64,000 bases of DNA from Amycolatopsis decaplanina DSM 44594 (GTDB taxonomy: Bacteria > Actinomycetota > Actinomycetes > Mycobacteriales > Pseudonocardiaceae): the NCBI RefSeq assembly GCF_000342005.1, contig NZ_AOHO01000077.1:62001-126000 (forward strand), in the 5' to 3' direction. The stretch's first letter is position 1. Every line of letters begins with the position of its first letter. The position numbers and the translations under genes are program-made. This document shows positions 54,538-62,877 of the stretch, one piece after another. The notes under the pieces were generated by a model, which saw only the letters and a program-made list of their open reading frames with translations, searched no databases and was not told the origin of the DNA.

Positions 54538-55854
54538 TCAGCCGGGTGGCCCGGGCCTGCTGCTCTTCGTCGGAGGCCTGGGTTTGGTCCTGCTCGGCTT
54601 CGTCGAGGTGCTCGGCAGGTCGTTCGAAGCGGTCGTGTCACTCGGTGCCGAGGTGACACCGGTGTTTTCGGTGGTGCCGGGCGGATTCGCGGAGACCGGG
54701 ACGGCTTCGGTCACCACCACCGTGCCGTTGCTCGCTTTCGGGCCGTCGGTGGGCACTTCGACCGCCTCCGAGGACTGTGGCCCCCGGCCTGCCACCGGAG
54801 CGGACGAGCCGGTGGCCGCAGGGGGAAGCATCCCGCCCGGCTGGAGTGGCGCGTTCGCCCCGGTCTGGTTGACCGCCAGCAGCACGCCGACGGTGATCGC
54901 GGCGGCGGGCGCGCTGATGGCGGCGACCACGGCCGCCCGCTTGCGGGTGCCCGGCGTGAGATGGGCGACCTTCGTCCCGGTGGAATCCTCCAGCAGGATC
55001 CGCGAGATCGCCGCGGCCGTCGGGCGCTGCGACGGCTTCCGCGCGGTCATCCCGCGCAACAACGTCGTCATGGTCACCGACAGCCCGCCGGGGATCCGGG
55101 GCGGCCGGTGCAGCCGCCCGACCGCGGCCTCGACCGGCGTCCCGGTGTACTCCCGTTCCCCGGACAGGCATTCGAGCAGGACCAGGCCGAGTGAATAGAT
55201 GTCGGCGGGCGGGCCGACGTCCTCGCCGCGGACCTGTTCGGGCGCCATGTACGCCGCCGTGCCGACGACACCGCCGGTCTCGGTCACCCTGGTCGCGTCG
55301 AAGGCGTGCGCCACCCCGAAATCGCCGATCAACGGGCCGTCGTCGGCCATCAGGATGTTCGCCGGTTTCAGGTCACGGTGGGTGATGCCGTGCGCGTGGA
55401 CGTGTGCGAGCGCGTCGGACAGCCGGGCGGCCAGTTCGACGACCGCGTCCTGGGGGAGGGGGCCGGAACGCAGGCGCTGGGCCAGGTTCGGCCCTTCGAC
55501 CAGGCGCATCGTGAGGTAGGTGTAGCCGTCGTCGGAGCCCGCGTCGTACAGCGGCACGAGTCCGGGGTGGCGGACCGCGCTGAGGGTCTTGATCTCCTGC
55601 TCCCGGCGGCGCTCGTCCCGGATCATCGTGTCGGCGTGGAACAGTTTCAGTGCGACCTCGCGCCGTTCGCGCAGGTCCCGGGCCCGGAATACGCGGGCGG
55701 TCGCGCCGCGGCCGAGCAGGTCCCCGACCTCGTACCGGCCGGCCAGTTTGCGCGGCAGATGGTCCGGGTCGTGGACGTTCAGGCTGAAGCGGCGTCGAGT
55801 GGTCCCGGGGTCTTCGTCTTCGTCACCGCCAGCGCGCGAATCCGCGTCGTCCAT
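54538..55854 (-). CDS. Membrane serine/threonine protein kinase without PASTA domains
   Basis: The 438-residue kinase has a complete Hanks domain (residues about 40-300): GRGATARVF glycine loop, Lys70, catalytic HRDLKPAN with Asp161, DFG with Asp178, and APEQVRGEDVGPPADIYSLG. A single membrane helix near 325-346 is followed by an extracellular Pro/Ser/Thr-rich, probably disordered tail without PASTA repeats. The N terminus is acidic (DDADSRAGGDEDED). It probably senses an envelope cue. GGAGGT lies seven bases before the ATG at 55854. It is divergent from a secreted protein and upstream of a small membrane protein gene. Confidence 0.9.
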   Translation of the reverse strand: MDDADSRAGGDEDEDPGTTRRRFSLNVHDPDHLPRKLAGRYEVGDLLGRGATARVFRARDLRERREVALKLFHADTMIRDERRREQEIKTLSAVRHPGLVPLYDAGSDDGYTYLTMRLVEGPNLAQRLRSGPLPQDAVVELAARLSDALAHVHAHGITHRDLKPANILMADDGPLIGDFGVAHAFDATRVTETGGVVGTAAYMAPEQVRGEDVGPPADIYSLGLVLLECLSGEREYTGTPVEAAVGRLHRPPRIPGGLSVTMTTLLRGMTARKPSQRPTAAAISRILLEDSTGTKVAHLTPGTRKRAAVVAAISAPAAAITVGVLLAVNQTGANAPLQPGGMLPPAATGSSAPVAGRGPQSSEAVEVPTDGPKASNGTVVVTEAVPVSANPPGTTENTGVTSAPSDTTASNDLPSTSTKPSRTKPRPPTKSSRPGPPG

Positions 55855-55998
55855 CGGTGCTACCTCCGTCTCACCGGCCGAACGCCGTATACCCGGTCCG
55901 GCCCCGGGCGAAACAAGGTTTGAGAGCGTACCGGAGATGATCTCCGGGTTCACCCCGAACGGCGGGCAACCCCGGCGGGGTCCGGACGTCTCGTGGTC

Positions 55999-57096
55999 AT
56001 GAAGCCGAACCGGTGGGCCGCGCTCGCCGCCGCCACACTGACCGCCCTGTCCGTCTTCACCCCGCCCGCCGCCGCCGATGCGCTGGTGCCCAAGGGTTTC
56101 GCCCCCGCGTCGACGAGCTGGACCGGGCCGCTGCGCGGTCTCGTCCTCGGGTTCTCACCGTGCGGAAAACCGGGATGGTGCGCTTCCCTGCTGTCGACGA
56201 CCGACGGCGGCAAACGGTGGCGGCGCGTCGGCGAGCCGCCGATCTCGCTGCCGGACAACCACAATCAGGTCAAGCTCACGGTGATCGACGACCGTGACGT
56301 GTTCGTCTCCGACGGCACCCGGCTGCTCGCCAGCCACGACGGTGGCGGCAAGTGGTCGCAGGTCCGGCTCGCCGGGATACGGGAACCCTTCTATATTTCG
56401 AAGATCGCCGAATCAGGACCTCGTGTGTTCGCGATGGTCACCGGTTTCGGCAGCCCGTCGACGACGACGCTGTACGCCGGGATCTCCGGCGCGCGGCTCC
56501 TCCTGCCGGTCCCGGGCTTCACCGTCACCGGTTCCTCGACCTACGGCGACATCGCCACCAGCGGCGGAATCCAGGTTTCGATGGGGGCGGACTATCGCGT
56601 CCAGAAGTACTGGACATCGTCGGACGGCCTGACCTTCGCGGCCGCGCCGCCGCCTTGCCCGGCGGACACTTCGGCTTCGCTGAGCGGTGTCCGGCAAGGG
56701 CATGTGCTGGCACTGTGCAGCGCGGGGCCGGGGACGCCGCAGCCGGGGGCTACCGTCCGGCGGCTGTGGCGCGCGCCGAAGCTGGGCGGGCACTTCACCG
56801 GGACGGCGCAGGCGCCCACTCTCGGGATCAACCAGAGCTTCAGCGCGGCCTCGCCCGCGGCGGCGACCGTCGCGGCGGAAGGCGGCGGCACCGGTTTCCT
56901 GCACAGCACCGCCGACGGCGGGGCGACCTGGACGACGACCGTGCTCAGCGGCCGCGGGGTCTGCCTCAACGATCTGGACTTCCCGGACGAGCGGGTCGGG
57001 GTGGTCGTGGACGGCCTGCCCGACGCCGAAGGCGGGTCGGCCGTCTACCGCACCACCGACGGCGGCCTCACGTGGCGTGAACTCGTTTTCGGGTGA
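55999..57096 (+). CDS. Secreted BNR/beta-propeller-like protein
   Basis: The 365-residue precursor starts with a signal peptide (MKPNRWAALAAATLTALSVF, cleavage near AAADA). The mature part contains repeated BNR/Asp-box-like motifs STTDGGKRWRRVG, ASHDGGGKWSQV, STADGGATWTTTV and RTTDGGLTWREL, each S/TxDGGxxW, spaced through the sequence, as in secreted sialidase-like or photosystem-assembly-like propellers. Catalytic sialidase residues are not evident. ATG at 55999; ribosome-binding site weak. Divergent from the Ser/Thr kinase gene by 144 bp, suggesting a possible link to envelope signalling. Confidence 0.8.
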   Translation: MKPNRWAALAAATLTALSVFTPPAAADALVPKGFAPASTSWTGPLRGLVLGFSPCGKPGWCASLLSTTDGGKRWRRVGEPPISLPDNHNQVKLTVIDDRDVFVSDGTRLLASHDGGGKWSQVRLAGIREPFYISKIAESGPRVFAMVTGFGSPSTTTLYAGISGARLLLPVPGFTVTGSSTYGDIATSGGIQVSMGADYRVQKYWTSSDGLTFAAAPPPCPADTSASLSGVRQGHVLALCSAGPGTPQPGATVRRLWRAPKLGGHFTGTAQAPTLGINQSFSAASPAAATVAAEGGGTGFLHSTADGGATWTTTVLSGRGVCLNDLDFPDERVGVVVDGLPDAEGGSAVYRTTDGGLTWRELVFG

Positions 57097-57234
57097 TGTC
57101 GCAGGTGACCAAGGCCCTTGGGGAGGTTCACTTGGATGCACGCCATGTCGTAATCTGTGTACGGTCCGTCGATGGCGAGGGAGCCGTGGGCGCGTTCGCG
57201 CGGCCCGTGCGCGGCTGAAGGGTGGAACGTGTCC

Positions 57235-58065
57235 ATGACTTCGGACGAGGTCCGGTCTGTGCCGGGGCGCCCGCTGCCCCTCGACTACAGCAAGCCCAAC
57301 CTCGCCCGGATGAAGGACGTCCTCCTCGGCGGGCACGACCATTACGAGGTCGACAGGCAAGCGGTCGTGGACCTGCTCGCCCTCGCCCCCGACGCCGCCG
57401 CGATGGCCAAGGAGTTCCGCGCCTGGGCGAACCGGGTGGTCCGGTTCCTCGCCGGTGCCCGCGATATCGACCAGTTCCTCGATCTGGGCTCGGGCCTGCC
57501 CACCGCGGAGAACACCCATCAGGCGGCGCAGCGGTACAACCCGGACGCGCTGGTCGTCTACGTCGACCACGACCCGGTCGTCCAGGCGCACGGACTGGCC
57601 CTGTTGGAGGACCATCTCGTCCACGTCAGCGGTGCGGATCTGGCCGATCCCGCCCGGACCCTCGCCGATCCGGTGGTCGCCGAGCACATCGAACTCGACC
57701 GCCCGGTCGCGGTGATCCTGAACTCGGTGCTGCACCACATCGAAGACCTCGGCAAGGCGCAGGCCATCGTCCGCGCCTACGTCGACGCGATCGCACCGGG
57801 GTCCTACGTGCTGATCAGCCACGACTTCACACCAGGCGAGGGCTCGCGCGGTGCGCTCGCCCGGAAACTCGACGACCTGATGGCCGACACCGGACATCGC
57901 ACCGTGCACCGCGGTCGCGACGAGATCGAGTCGCTGTTCGACGGGCTGGAGATGCTCGAGCCGGGTGTGGTCCACCTGCACGAATGGTGGCCGGATGGCC
58001 CGCGCCTCGCCCCGCTGACCGAGTTGAACCACCTGAGCCTCGGCGGCGTGGGGATCAAGCCCTAG
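57235..58065 (+). CDS. DUF574 family SAM-dependent methyltransferase
   Basis: The 276-residue protein belongs to DUF574, a large actinomycete-specific methyltransferase family: PNLARMKDVLLGGHDHYEVD near the N terminus, the SAM-binding IDQFLDLGSGLPTAENTHQA, VVYVDHDPVVQAHGLALLED, VAVILNSVLHHIEDLG and GSYVLISHDFTPG. Substrates are generally unknown; some members sit in secondary-metabolite clusters, but no such cluster is present here. ATG at 57235; the GTG at 57229, with AAGGG upstream, is an equally good start. Convergent with the M48 protease gene. Confidence 0.9.
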   Translation: MTSDEVRSVPGRPLPLDYSKPNLARMKDVLLGGHDHYEVDRQAVVDLLALAPDAAAMAKEFRAWANRVVRFLAGARDIDQFLDLGSGLPTAENTHQAAQRYNPDALVVYVDHDPVVQAHGLALLEDHLVHVSGADLADPARTLADPVVAEHIELDRPVAVILNSVLHHIEDLGKAQAIVRAYVDAIAPGSYVLISHDFTPGEGSRGALARKLDDLMADTGHRTVHRGRDEIESLFDGLEMLEPGVVHLHEWWPDGPRLAPLTELNHLSLGGVGIKP

Positions 58066-58111
58066 GGAGAAGCCCGGCAAGGCTCCGGCGGCACAGTGAC
58101 GACCGGCCTCG

Positions 58112-59995
58112 TCAAGCCCTCAGCGAGCCGAAGAACGCCGTCAGTTCGTCGTGGGCTGTCCCGAAGTCCTCGGTGTTGCCGGTGATCGCCAGTTCCAGCG
58201 TCTCGCCGTCGGACAGCTCCAGCGTCAGGTACTCGGTCAGCTTCCGGCGGGCGAAACCGCCCGTGACGATGTCCGAGAACGGGATCCGCCGGGCACCCGG
58301 TTCGGCGCGCAGATCGTCGAGGCCGCGCTCCCGCAGCTTCCGGATCCGCTTGCGATCCGACACCCCGCGCGCCCCGATCAGGCCGGCGAGGCCCCGGCGG
58401 ATCAGCACCGAACGCGCCATCGGCAGCAGCACCACTTCGGTGTCGCAGACGATCAGGTCGTAGAGCTTCCGCTTGGCCTTCAGCGCGGTGAACATCCCGA
58501 GCATCCGGGCTTCGGCGGGATCCGGCTCCAGCCGGGGCACCTGCTTGCAGAAGTACCCGGCGGGGACACTCAGCAGCCGCAGGTTGTGGACCAGCTCGTC
58601 GACCGCGCGCGGGCTCCGCACCGCCGGGCCGACCAGCTCTGCGACGTCGAACGGCTCGCCATCGCCGAGACACAGTTCCCAGCCGCCGCCCCAGTTCAGG
58701 CGGTGCGCGGCGACGCCGTTGTCGATCATCGCGGCGGTGACGGTGTCGGCGAACAACTCGGTCAGCAGTTCGAGACCCTCTTCGCGGGACGGGGCCCGCA
58801 GGGGCTTGGCGAGCGCTTCGGCGTCTCCGTCGCGCAGCACCCGCACGACCTCGCCGATCGTGCCGCGAGGCGCCAGCCTGCTCTCGATCCCGGCCGAGGT
58901 CAGCAGCCTCGCGCCCTCCGCCACCGACGCGCGGCCGGCGCGTTTGACGACCTCGTCCCAGTCCGCGCGCGGCCCGACGTCGCGGATCAGCACGTCCAGT
59001 TCCGCCTCGGGCACGTCGATCTTCGGCGCACCCAGCAGCGACCAGCCCGGCCGCGCGTCCGGCTTCACCGGGTTGTCCGGGACACCGGCCAGCGCGGCGA
59101 TCCGCCGCTTCGTGGGCGGATGGCTGTCGTACTTCGACAGCTCTTCGCCGTCAAGGATGTCTTCGGAGTACTCGGCCACCCAGTCCCGCTGGGCGGGGTG
59201 GTTGAGGTACGAGCGGAACCCCAGTAGCACCGGGGGAGTGCGCCGTGCCGTCGCGCCGAGCGACAGGTAACGCTCGGCGTAGTCCTTCCAGAGCGGGCTC
59301 AGCGTCGCGGCCTTCCGCAGCGCGGCGGCCGCCGTCCGGCTGCCCGCCGCGAGCACGGAGGCCTCGTCGGCCTGCAGTTCCTGCCGCCGGTTCGCCGACC
59401 GCGCGATCAGCAGGTACAGCTTCGAGTAGGCGGAGAGCAAGGCCTTGGCGGGGCCGCCGTCCAGCCTGTCGACGGTGAAGGCGAGCGTCTGGGTGCCGCG
59501 GTAGGTCAGCGCGAGCAGCCGGGTGTGGCCGCCGCCGTAGTGGCCGAGTTCGTGCGCGAGCACCGCGCGCAGCTCGCTGACGCTCATCGCGGCCAGCAAC
59601 GGCAGCCCGATCAGCATCGTGCGGCGGCCCGGCCGCAGACCGAGGAACCGGGCGTCCTCGCTGACCGCGGCGTTGATCTCGCCGATCAGCACGATCTCGT
59701 CCGGCGGCCGTGTCTTCACCTGGGCGGCGAGGCCGTCGATCATCTCCCACAACGCGGGATGGGCGTCGCGGTCCAGCCGCGGCCCTTCGATCGGGGGACG
59801 CCGCGCCCTCAGCGCGCTCACCAGCCCGAAGCCGAGCGCGATCATGATCGCGAGCCCGCCGAGCATGACGTAGGTGCCGGCCTTGCCCTGGATCCGCAGG
59901 CCCACCAGCACACTGGCGACCCCCACCGCGACGACCACCACTGGGAACGCCACGAGCAGAAGTGTCGCGAGGACGGCGCGTCCTCGGGCCTGCAT
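58112..59995 (-). CDS. M48-family membrane metalloprotease
   Basis: The 627-residue protein has two N-terminal membrane helices (about 8-32 and 42-62) and an M48 peptidase domain with the zinc motif AVLAHELGHYGGGH near residue 145 and the third ligand in RRQELQADEASVLA near 210, in the order expected of HtpX/Ste24-like proteases. The C-terminal half (about residues 320-627) is a long cytoplasmic extension not usual for HtpX, containing TGGFARRKLTEYLTLELSDG (PH-like strand pattern). It probably degrades damaged membrane proteins. ATG at 59995. The extension may be a regulatory domain. Confidence 0.87.
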   Translation of the reverse strand: MQARGRAVLATLLLVAFPVVVVAVGVASVLVGLRIQGKAGTYVMLGGLAIMIALGFGLVSALRARRPPIEGPRLDRDAHPALWEMIDGLAAQVKTRPPDEIVLIGEINAAVSEDARFLGLRPGRRTMLIGLPLLAAMSVSELRAVLAHELGHYGGGHTRLLALTYRGTQTLAFTVDRLDGGPAKALLSAYSKLYLLIARSANRRQELQADEASVLAAGSRTAAAALRKAATLSPLWKDYAERYLSLGATARRTPPVLLGFRSYLNHPAQRDWVAEYSEDILDGEELSKYDSHPPTKRRIAALAGVPDNPVKPDARPGWSLLGAPKIDVPEAELDVLIRDVGPRADWDEVVKRAGRASVAEGARLLTSAGIESRLAPRGTIGEVVRVLRDGDAEALAKPLRAPSREEGLELLTELFADTVTAAMIDNGVAAHRLNWGGGWELCLGDGEPFDVAELVGPAVRSPRAVDELVHNLRLLSVPAGYFCKQVPRLEPDPAEARMLGMFTALKAKRKLYDLIVCDTEVVLLPMARSVLIRRGLAGLIGARGVSDRKRIRKLRERGLDDLRAEPGARRIPFSDIVTGGFARRKLTEYLTLELSDGETLELAITGNTEDFGTAHDELTAFFGSLRA

Positions 59996-60103
59996 CGTCC
60001 GGTTACCTCTTTTCGCACAAGTGCCTTCTGTGCGGCCGAATAGTAACCGGCTACACAGCGGGCTCGGGCGAAAACGAAGAGCTACGCCCGCTACCTGCGA
60101 ACA

Positions 60104-60177
60104 CGCAATTAGTCACCTACTTGCGCTCACTGGGCGCGCGACGCGCCCTGGAGGCCGCAAGTAGGTGACTGATTGCG
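60104..60177 (-). terminator. Long inverted repeat (family B) after the aldo-keto reductase gene
   Basis: 22-bp arms at 60104-60125 and 60156-60177, one mismatch, with a second small hairpin GGGCGCG/CGCGCCC (60132-60148) in the loop. Nine bases beyond the aldo-keto reductase stop on the minus strand. The arm family also occurs at 26127-26191, and a half-arm at 62832-62847. Confidence 0.75.
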
Positions 60178-60185
60178 GGAGGTGC

Positions 60186-61019
60186 TCAGGCGACGTTGAA
60201 GGTGTCGGGATCCGGCCCGGTCCGCTCACCCCGGTCCAGCACGGACAGCGAAGCGATGTCCTCCTCCGACAGCGTGAACCCGAAGACGTCGAGGTTCTCC
60301 TTGATCCGCGACGGTGTCACGGACTTCGGGATCACGACGTTGCCCAGCTGCAGATGCCAGCGCAGGACGATTTGCGCCGGCGTACGGCCGTGCTTCGACG
60401 CGAGCGCCGTGATCGCGTCCTCGCCGAGCAGGTCGCCGCCCTTGGCCAGCGGGCTCCACGCCTCGGTCGCGATGCCGTGCTTCGCGTCGAACTCGCGGAC
60501 CTCGGCCTGCTGCAGGTACGGGTGCACCTCCACCTGGTTGACCGCCGGAGTCACCGAACCGGCGTCGAGAAGCCGTTCCAGGTGGGCGGGCTGGAAGTTG
60601 GACACGCCGATCGCGCGCACCCGGCCGTCGGCGTAGAGCTTCTCGAAGGCTTTCCACGTGTCGCGGTAGAGGTCGCGCTCCGGCGTCGGCCAGTGGATGA
60701 GGTACAGGTCCAGCTGCTCGAGGCCCAGCTTGGCCAGGCTGGCGTCGAACGCCTTCAGCGTGGCGTCGTAGCCCTGTTCGCTGTTCCACAGCTTGGTGGT
60801 GATGAACAGCTCGTCGCGGGCGATGCCGGACTCGGCGAGTGCTTTGCCGACGCCCGCTTCGTTGCCGTAGATGGCGGCGGTGTCGATGCTGCGGTAGCCC
60901 GCGTCCAGCGCGGCCTTGACCGCGGCGGTGGTCTCCTCGTCCGGCACCTGGAAGACGCCGAACCCGAGCTGCGGCATCTCCACCCCGTTGTTGAGCTTGA
61001 CGGTGGGAATGTCGGTCAC
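60186..61019 (-). CDS. Aldo/keto reductase
   Basis: The 277-residue NADPH-dependent oxidoreductase has the AKR tetrad in context: Asp and Tyr in RSIDTAAIYGNE, Lys in LFITTKLWN, His in LYLIHWPTP, then GVSNFQPAHLERLL, EVHPYLQQAEVREF and IPKSVTPSRIKENLDVF for NADPH binding. It resembles 2,5-diketogluconate reductase/Rv2971-like enzymes; the substrate is unknown. AAAGGAACGC lies before the GTG at 61019. It is 28 bases downstream of an MFS gene and divergent from a MarR regulator, so the three form a detoxification-type unit responsive to a small molecule. Confidence 0.92.
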   Translation of the reverse strand: MTDIPTVKLNNGVEMPQLGFGVFQVPDEETTAAVKAALDAGYRSIDTAAIYGNEAGVGKALAESGIARDELFITTKLWNSEQGYDATLKAFDASLAKLGLEQLDLYLIHWPTPERDLYRDTWKAFEKLYADGRVRAIGVSNFQPAHLERLLDAGSVTPAVNQVEVHPYLQQAEVREFDAKHGIATEAWSPLAKGGDLLGEDAITALASKHGRTPAQIVLRWHLQLGNVVIPKSVTPSRIKENLDVFGFTLSEEDIASLSVLDRGERTGPDPDTFNVA

Positions 61020-61047
61020 TTGCGTTCCTTTCTTGGGTGTTTCCGGT

Positions 61048-62229
61048 TCAGGCGGCGGGGGCCAGTTCGGCGCGACGAGCCTTTCGCCGCCCATGGTCGA
61101 GCATGCCCGAGATGACCGCGACCAGCAGTCCGGCGAGCGCGAGCGCGGCACCGATCCAGTTGGGCGCGGTGTAGCCGAGACCGGCGTCGATGGCCTTGCC
61201 GCCGAGCCACGCGCCTCCGGCGTTGCCGAGGTTGAACGCGGCGATGTTGGCCGCCGAAGCCAGCGCGGGCGCGCCTTCGGCCTTGTTCATGACACGGGCC
61301 TGCAGCGGCGCGACGGTCGCGAAACCGGCGGCGCCGAAGACCGCGATGGTGATCGCGGCGGGAAGCTGGGCATGCGCGGTGAAGACGAACACGACCAGCA
61401 CGGCCGCGAGCACGGCGAGGATGACGTACAGGCTGGGCATCAGCGACCGGTCGGCCGCCTTGCCGCCGAGCAGGTTGCCGACGAACAGGCCGCCGCCGAA
61501 CAGCACCAGCAGCCAGGTCACCGCGCCGGAGGAGAAGCCGGCCACCTCGGTCATCATCGGGGCGATGTAGGTGAAGGACGCGAACACCCCGGCGAAGCCG
61601 AGCGCGGTCATCGCCAGCGCGAGCCACACCTGCGGACGCCGGAACACGGCCAGTTCGCTGCGCAGTCCGGCGCTCTTCGTCGTCGCCTGTGCGGGGACCA
61701 GCGCGAGGATCCCGATCAGGCCGATCACGCCGAGCACACTGACCGCCCAGAACGTCGAGCGCCAGCCCAGCGCCTGGCCGAGCGCGGTCCCGGCGGGGAC
61801 GCCGAGGACGTTGGCGACGGTCAGCCCGGTGAACATCATCGCGATGGCGCCCGCCTGCTTGTTCGGCGCGACCAGCGAGGCGGCGACGACCGCGCCGACG
61901 CCGAAGAACGCGCCGTGCGAGAGCGCGGCGACCACGCGGCCGGTCATGAGGAGGCCGTAGGTGGGGGCCAGCGCGGAAACGACGTTGCCGGCGATGAACA
62001 GGACCATCAGGCCGACCAGGACCGTCTTGCGCGGCACCCGCGACGCGAGCGCGGTCAGCAGCGGGGCGCCGACCACGACGCCGAGCGCGTAGCCGGAGAT
62101 CAGCAGCCCCGCGGAGGGGATCGAGACGCCGAAGTCGCCCGCGACCTCGGGCAGCAGGCCCATGATCACGAACTCGGTGGTGCCGATACCGAAGGCACTG
62201 ATCGCCAGTGCGAGCAGAGCGGCGGGCAT
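61048..62229 (-). CDS. MFS efflux transporter (AraJ/YdhP-like)
   Basis: A 393-residue, twelve-helix exporter. The N terminus ALLALAISAFGIGTTEFVIM and GLLPEVAGDFGVSIPSAGLL are hallmarks of the AraJ/YdhP/PbuE group (DHA1-type), with the loop ASRVPRKTVLVGLMVLF and GRVVAALSHGAFFGVGAVVA. Members export drugs, sugars or purines. The ATG at 62229 starts the first helix. Followed after 28 bases by the aldo-keto reductase gene (operon); divergent from the MarR regulator across 146 bp with an inverted repeat, so it is probably derepressed by a toxic ligand. Confidence 0.92.
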   Translation of the reverse strand: MPAALLALAISAFGIGTTEFVIMGLLPEVAGDFGVSIPSAGLLISGYALGVVVGAPLLTALASRVPRKTVLVGLMVLFIAGNVVSALAPTYGLLMTGRVVAALSHGAFFGVGAVVAASLVAPNKQAGAIAMMFTGLTVANVLGVPAGTALGQALGWRSTFWAVSVLGVIGLIGILALVPAQATTKSAGLRSELAVFRRPQVWLALAMTALGFAGVFASFTYIAPMMTEVAGFSSGAVTWLLVLFGGGLFVGNLLGGKAADRSLMPSLYVILAVLAAVLVVFVFTAHAQLPAAITIAVFGAAGFATVAPLQARVMNKAEGAPALASAANIAAFNLGNAGGAWLGGKAIDAGLGYTAPNWIGAALALAGLLVAVISGMLDHGRRKARRAELAPAA

Positions 62230-62275
62230 TGGATGCTCACTTCTTCCCGTAGAGTGGTGGTGTTGGCTGGCGTTG

Positions 62276-62302
62276 GCAACTACGGGCGTCCGAAATAGTT
62301 GC
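62276..62302. promoter_or_regulatory. Candidate MarR operator
   Basis: Inverted repeat GCAACTA (62276-62282) / TAGTTGC (62296-62302) with a 13-base spacer, in the 146-bp divergent region. A partial direct repeat, TTGCACGCG and TTGCACACG, lies at its downstream side. Assignment to the MarR protein is inferred from position. Confidence 0.5.
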
Positions 62303-62375
62303 ACGCGCCGTATATTGCACACGCTTGATGATGCATGACGCAACGAAGCTCGGGCAACCGGGGAAGAGGTGAACC

Positions 62376-62828
62376 GTGTCACTGGCCGATGACGCCGTGG
62401 AGGCACGCGCGCAGGGCTGGCGGACCCTCGCCGCACTGCACGCGCGGATCGAGGACGCGCTCGAGCGCGCGCTGGCGCAGGAGCACTCGCTGTCCGTCAG
62501 CGAGTACACCGTGCTGGACGTACTCGCCCGGCAGGACGGTTTCCACCTGCGGATGAACCAGCTGTCGAACGCCGTCGTGCTCAGCCAGTCGGCGACGACC
62601 CGGCTGGTGTCGCGACTGGAGGACCGGGGACTGCTGCAGCGGTATCTGTGCCCGGACGACCGGCGGGGGATCTACACGGAAGTCACGCCGTCGGGACAGG
62701 AACTGCTCGCGGCCGCGCGGCCGACGCACGACGCCGTCCTCACCGAGGCGCTCGCCGCCGCCGAAGAACTCCCCGAACTCGCGCCTTTGGTGGGCGCGCT
62801 GGGAAAGCTCACCTTCGCCCGCTCCTGA
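62376..62828 (+). CDS. MarR-family transcriptional regulator
   Basis: The 150-residue protein has MarR layout: helices LAALHARIEDALERALAQEH, SEYTVLDVLARQDGFHLRMN, recognition helix LSNAVVLSQSATTRLVSRLE, and the wing with CPDDRRGIYTEVTPSGQEL (D..DRR). It likely represses the divergent MFS/aldo-keto reductase operon, with a hydrophobic or phenolic ligand as inducer (typical of the family). The GTG at 62376 follows GGGGAAGAGG. The downstream amidohydrolase gene starts 50 bases after its stop and may be co-transcribed. Confidence 0.9.
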   Translation: MSLADDAVEARAQGWRTLAALHARIEDALERALAQEHSLSVSEYTVLDVLARQDGFHLRMNQLSNAVVLSQSATTRLVSRLEDRGLLQRYLCPDDRRGIYTEVTPSGQELLAAARPTHDAVLTEALAAAEELPELAPLVGALGKLTFARS

Positions 62829-62831
62829 CCG

Positions 62832-62847
62832 CCGCAAGTAGGTGACT
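62832..62847. repeat. Half-copy of the family B palindrome
   Basis: CCGCAAGTAGGTGACT is identical to 60155-60170, the right arm of the 60104-60177 hairpin, but here no matching left arm is present. It lies directly after the MarR stop codon. Confidence 0.7.
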
Positions 62848-62877
62848 ACTCGCGAGGTGGGCTGGCAAGGTGAGGGC

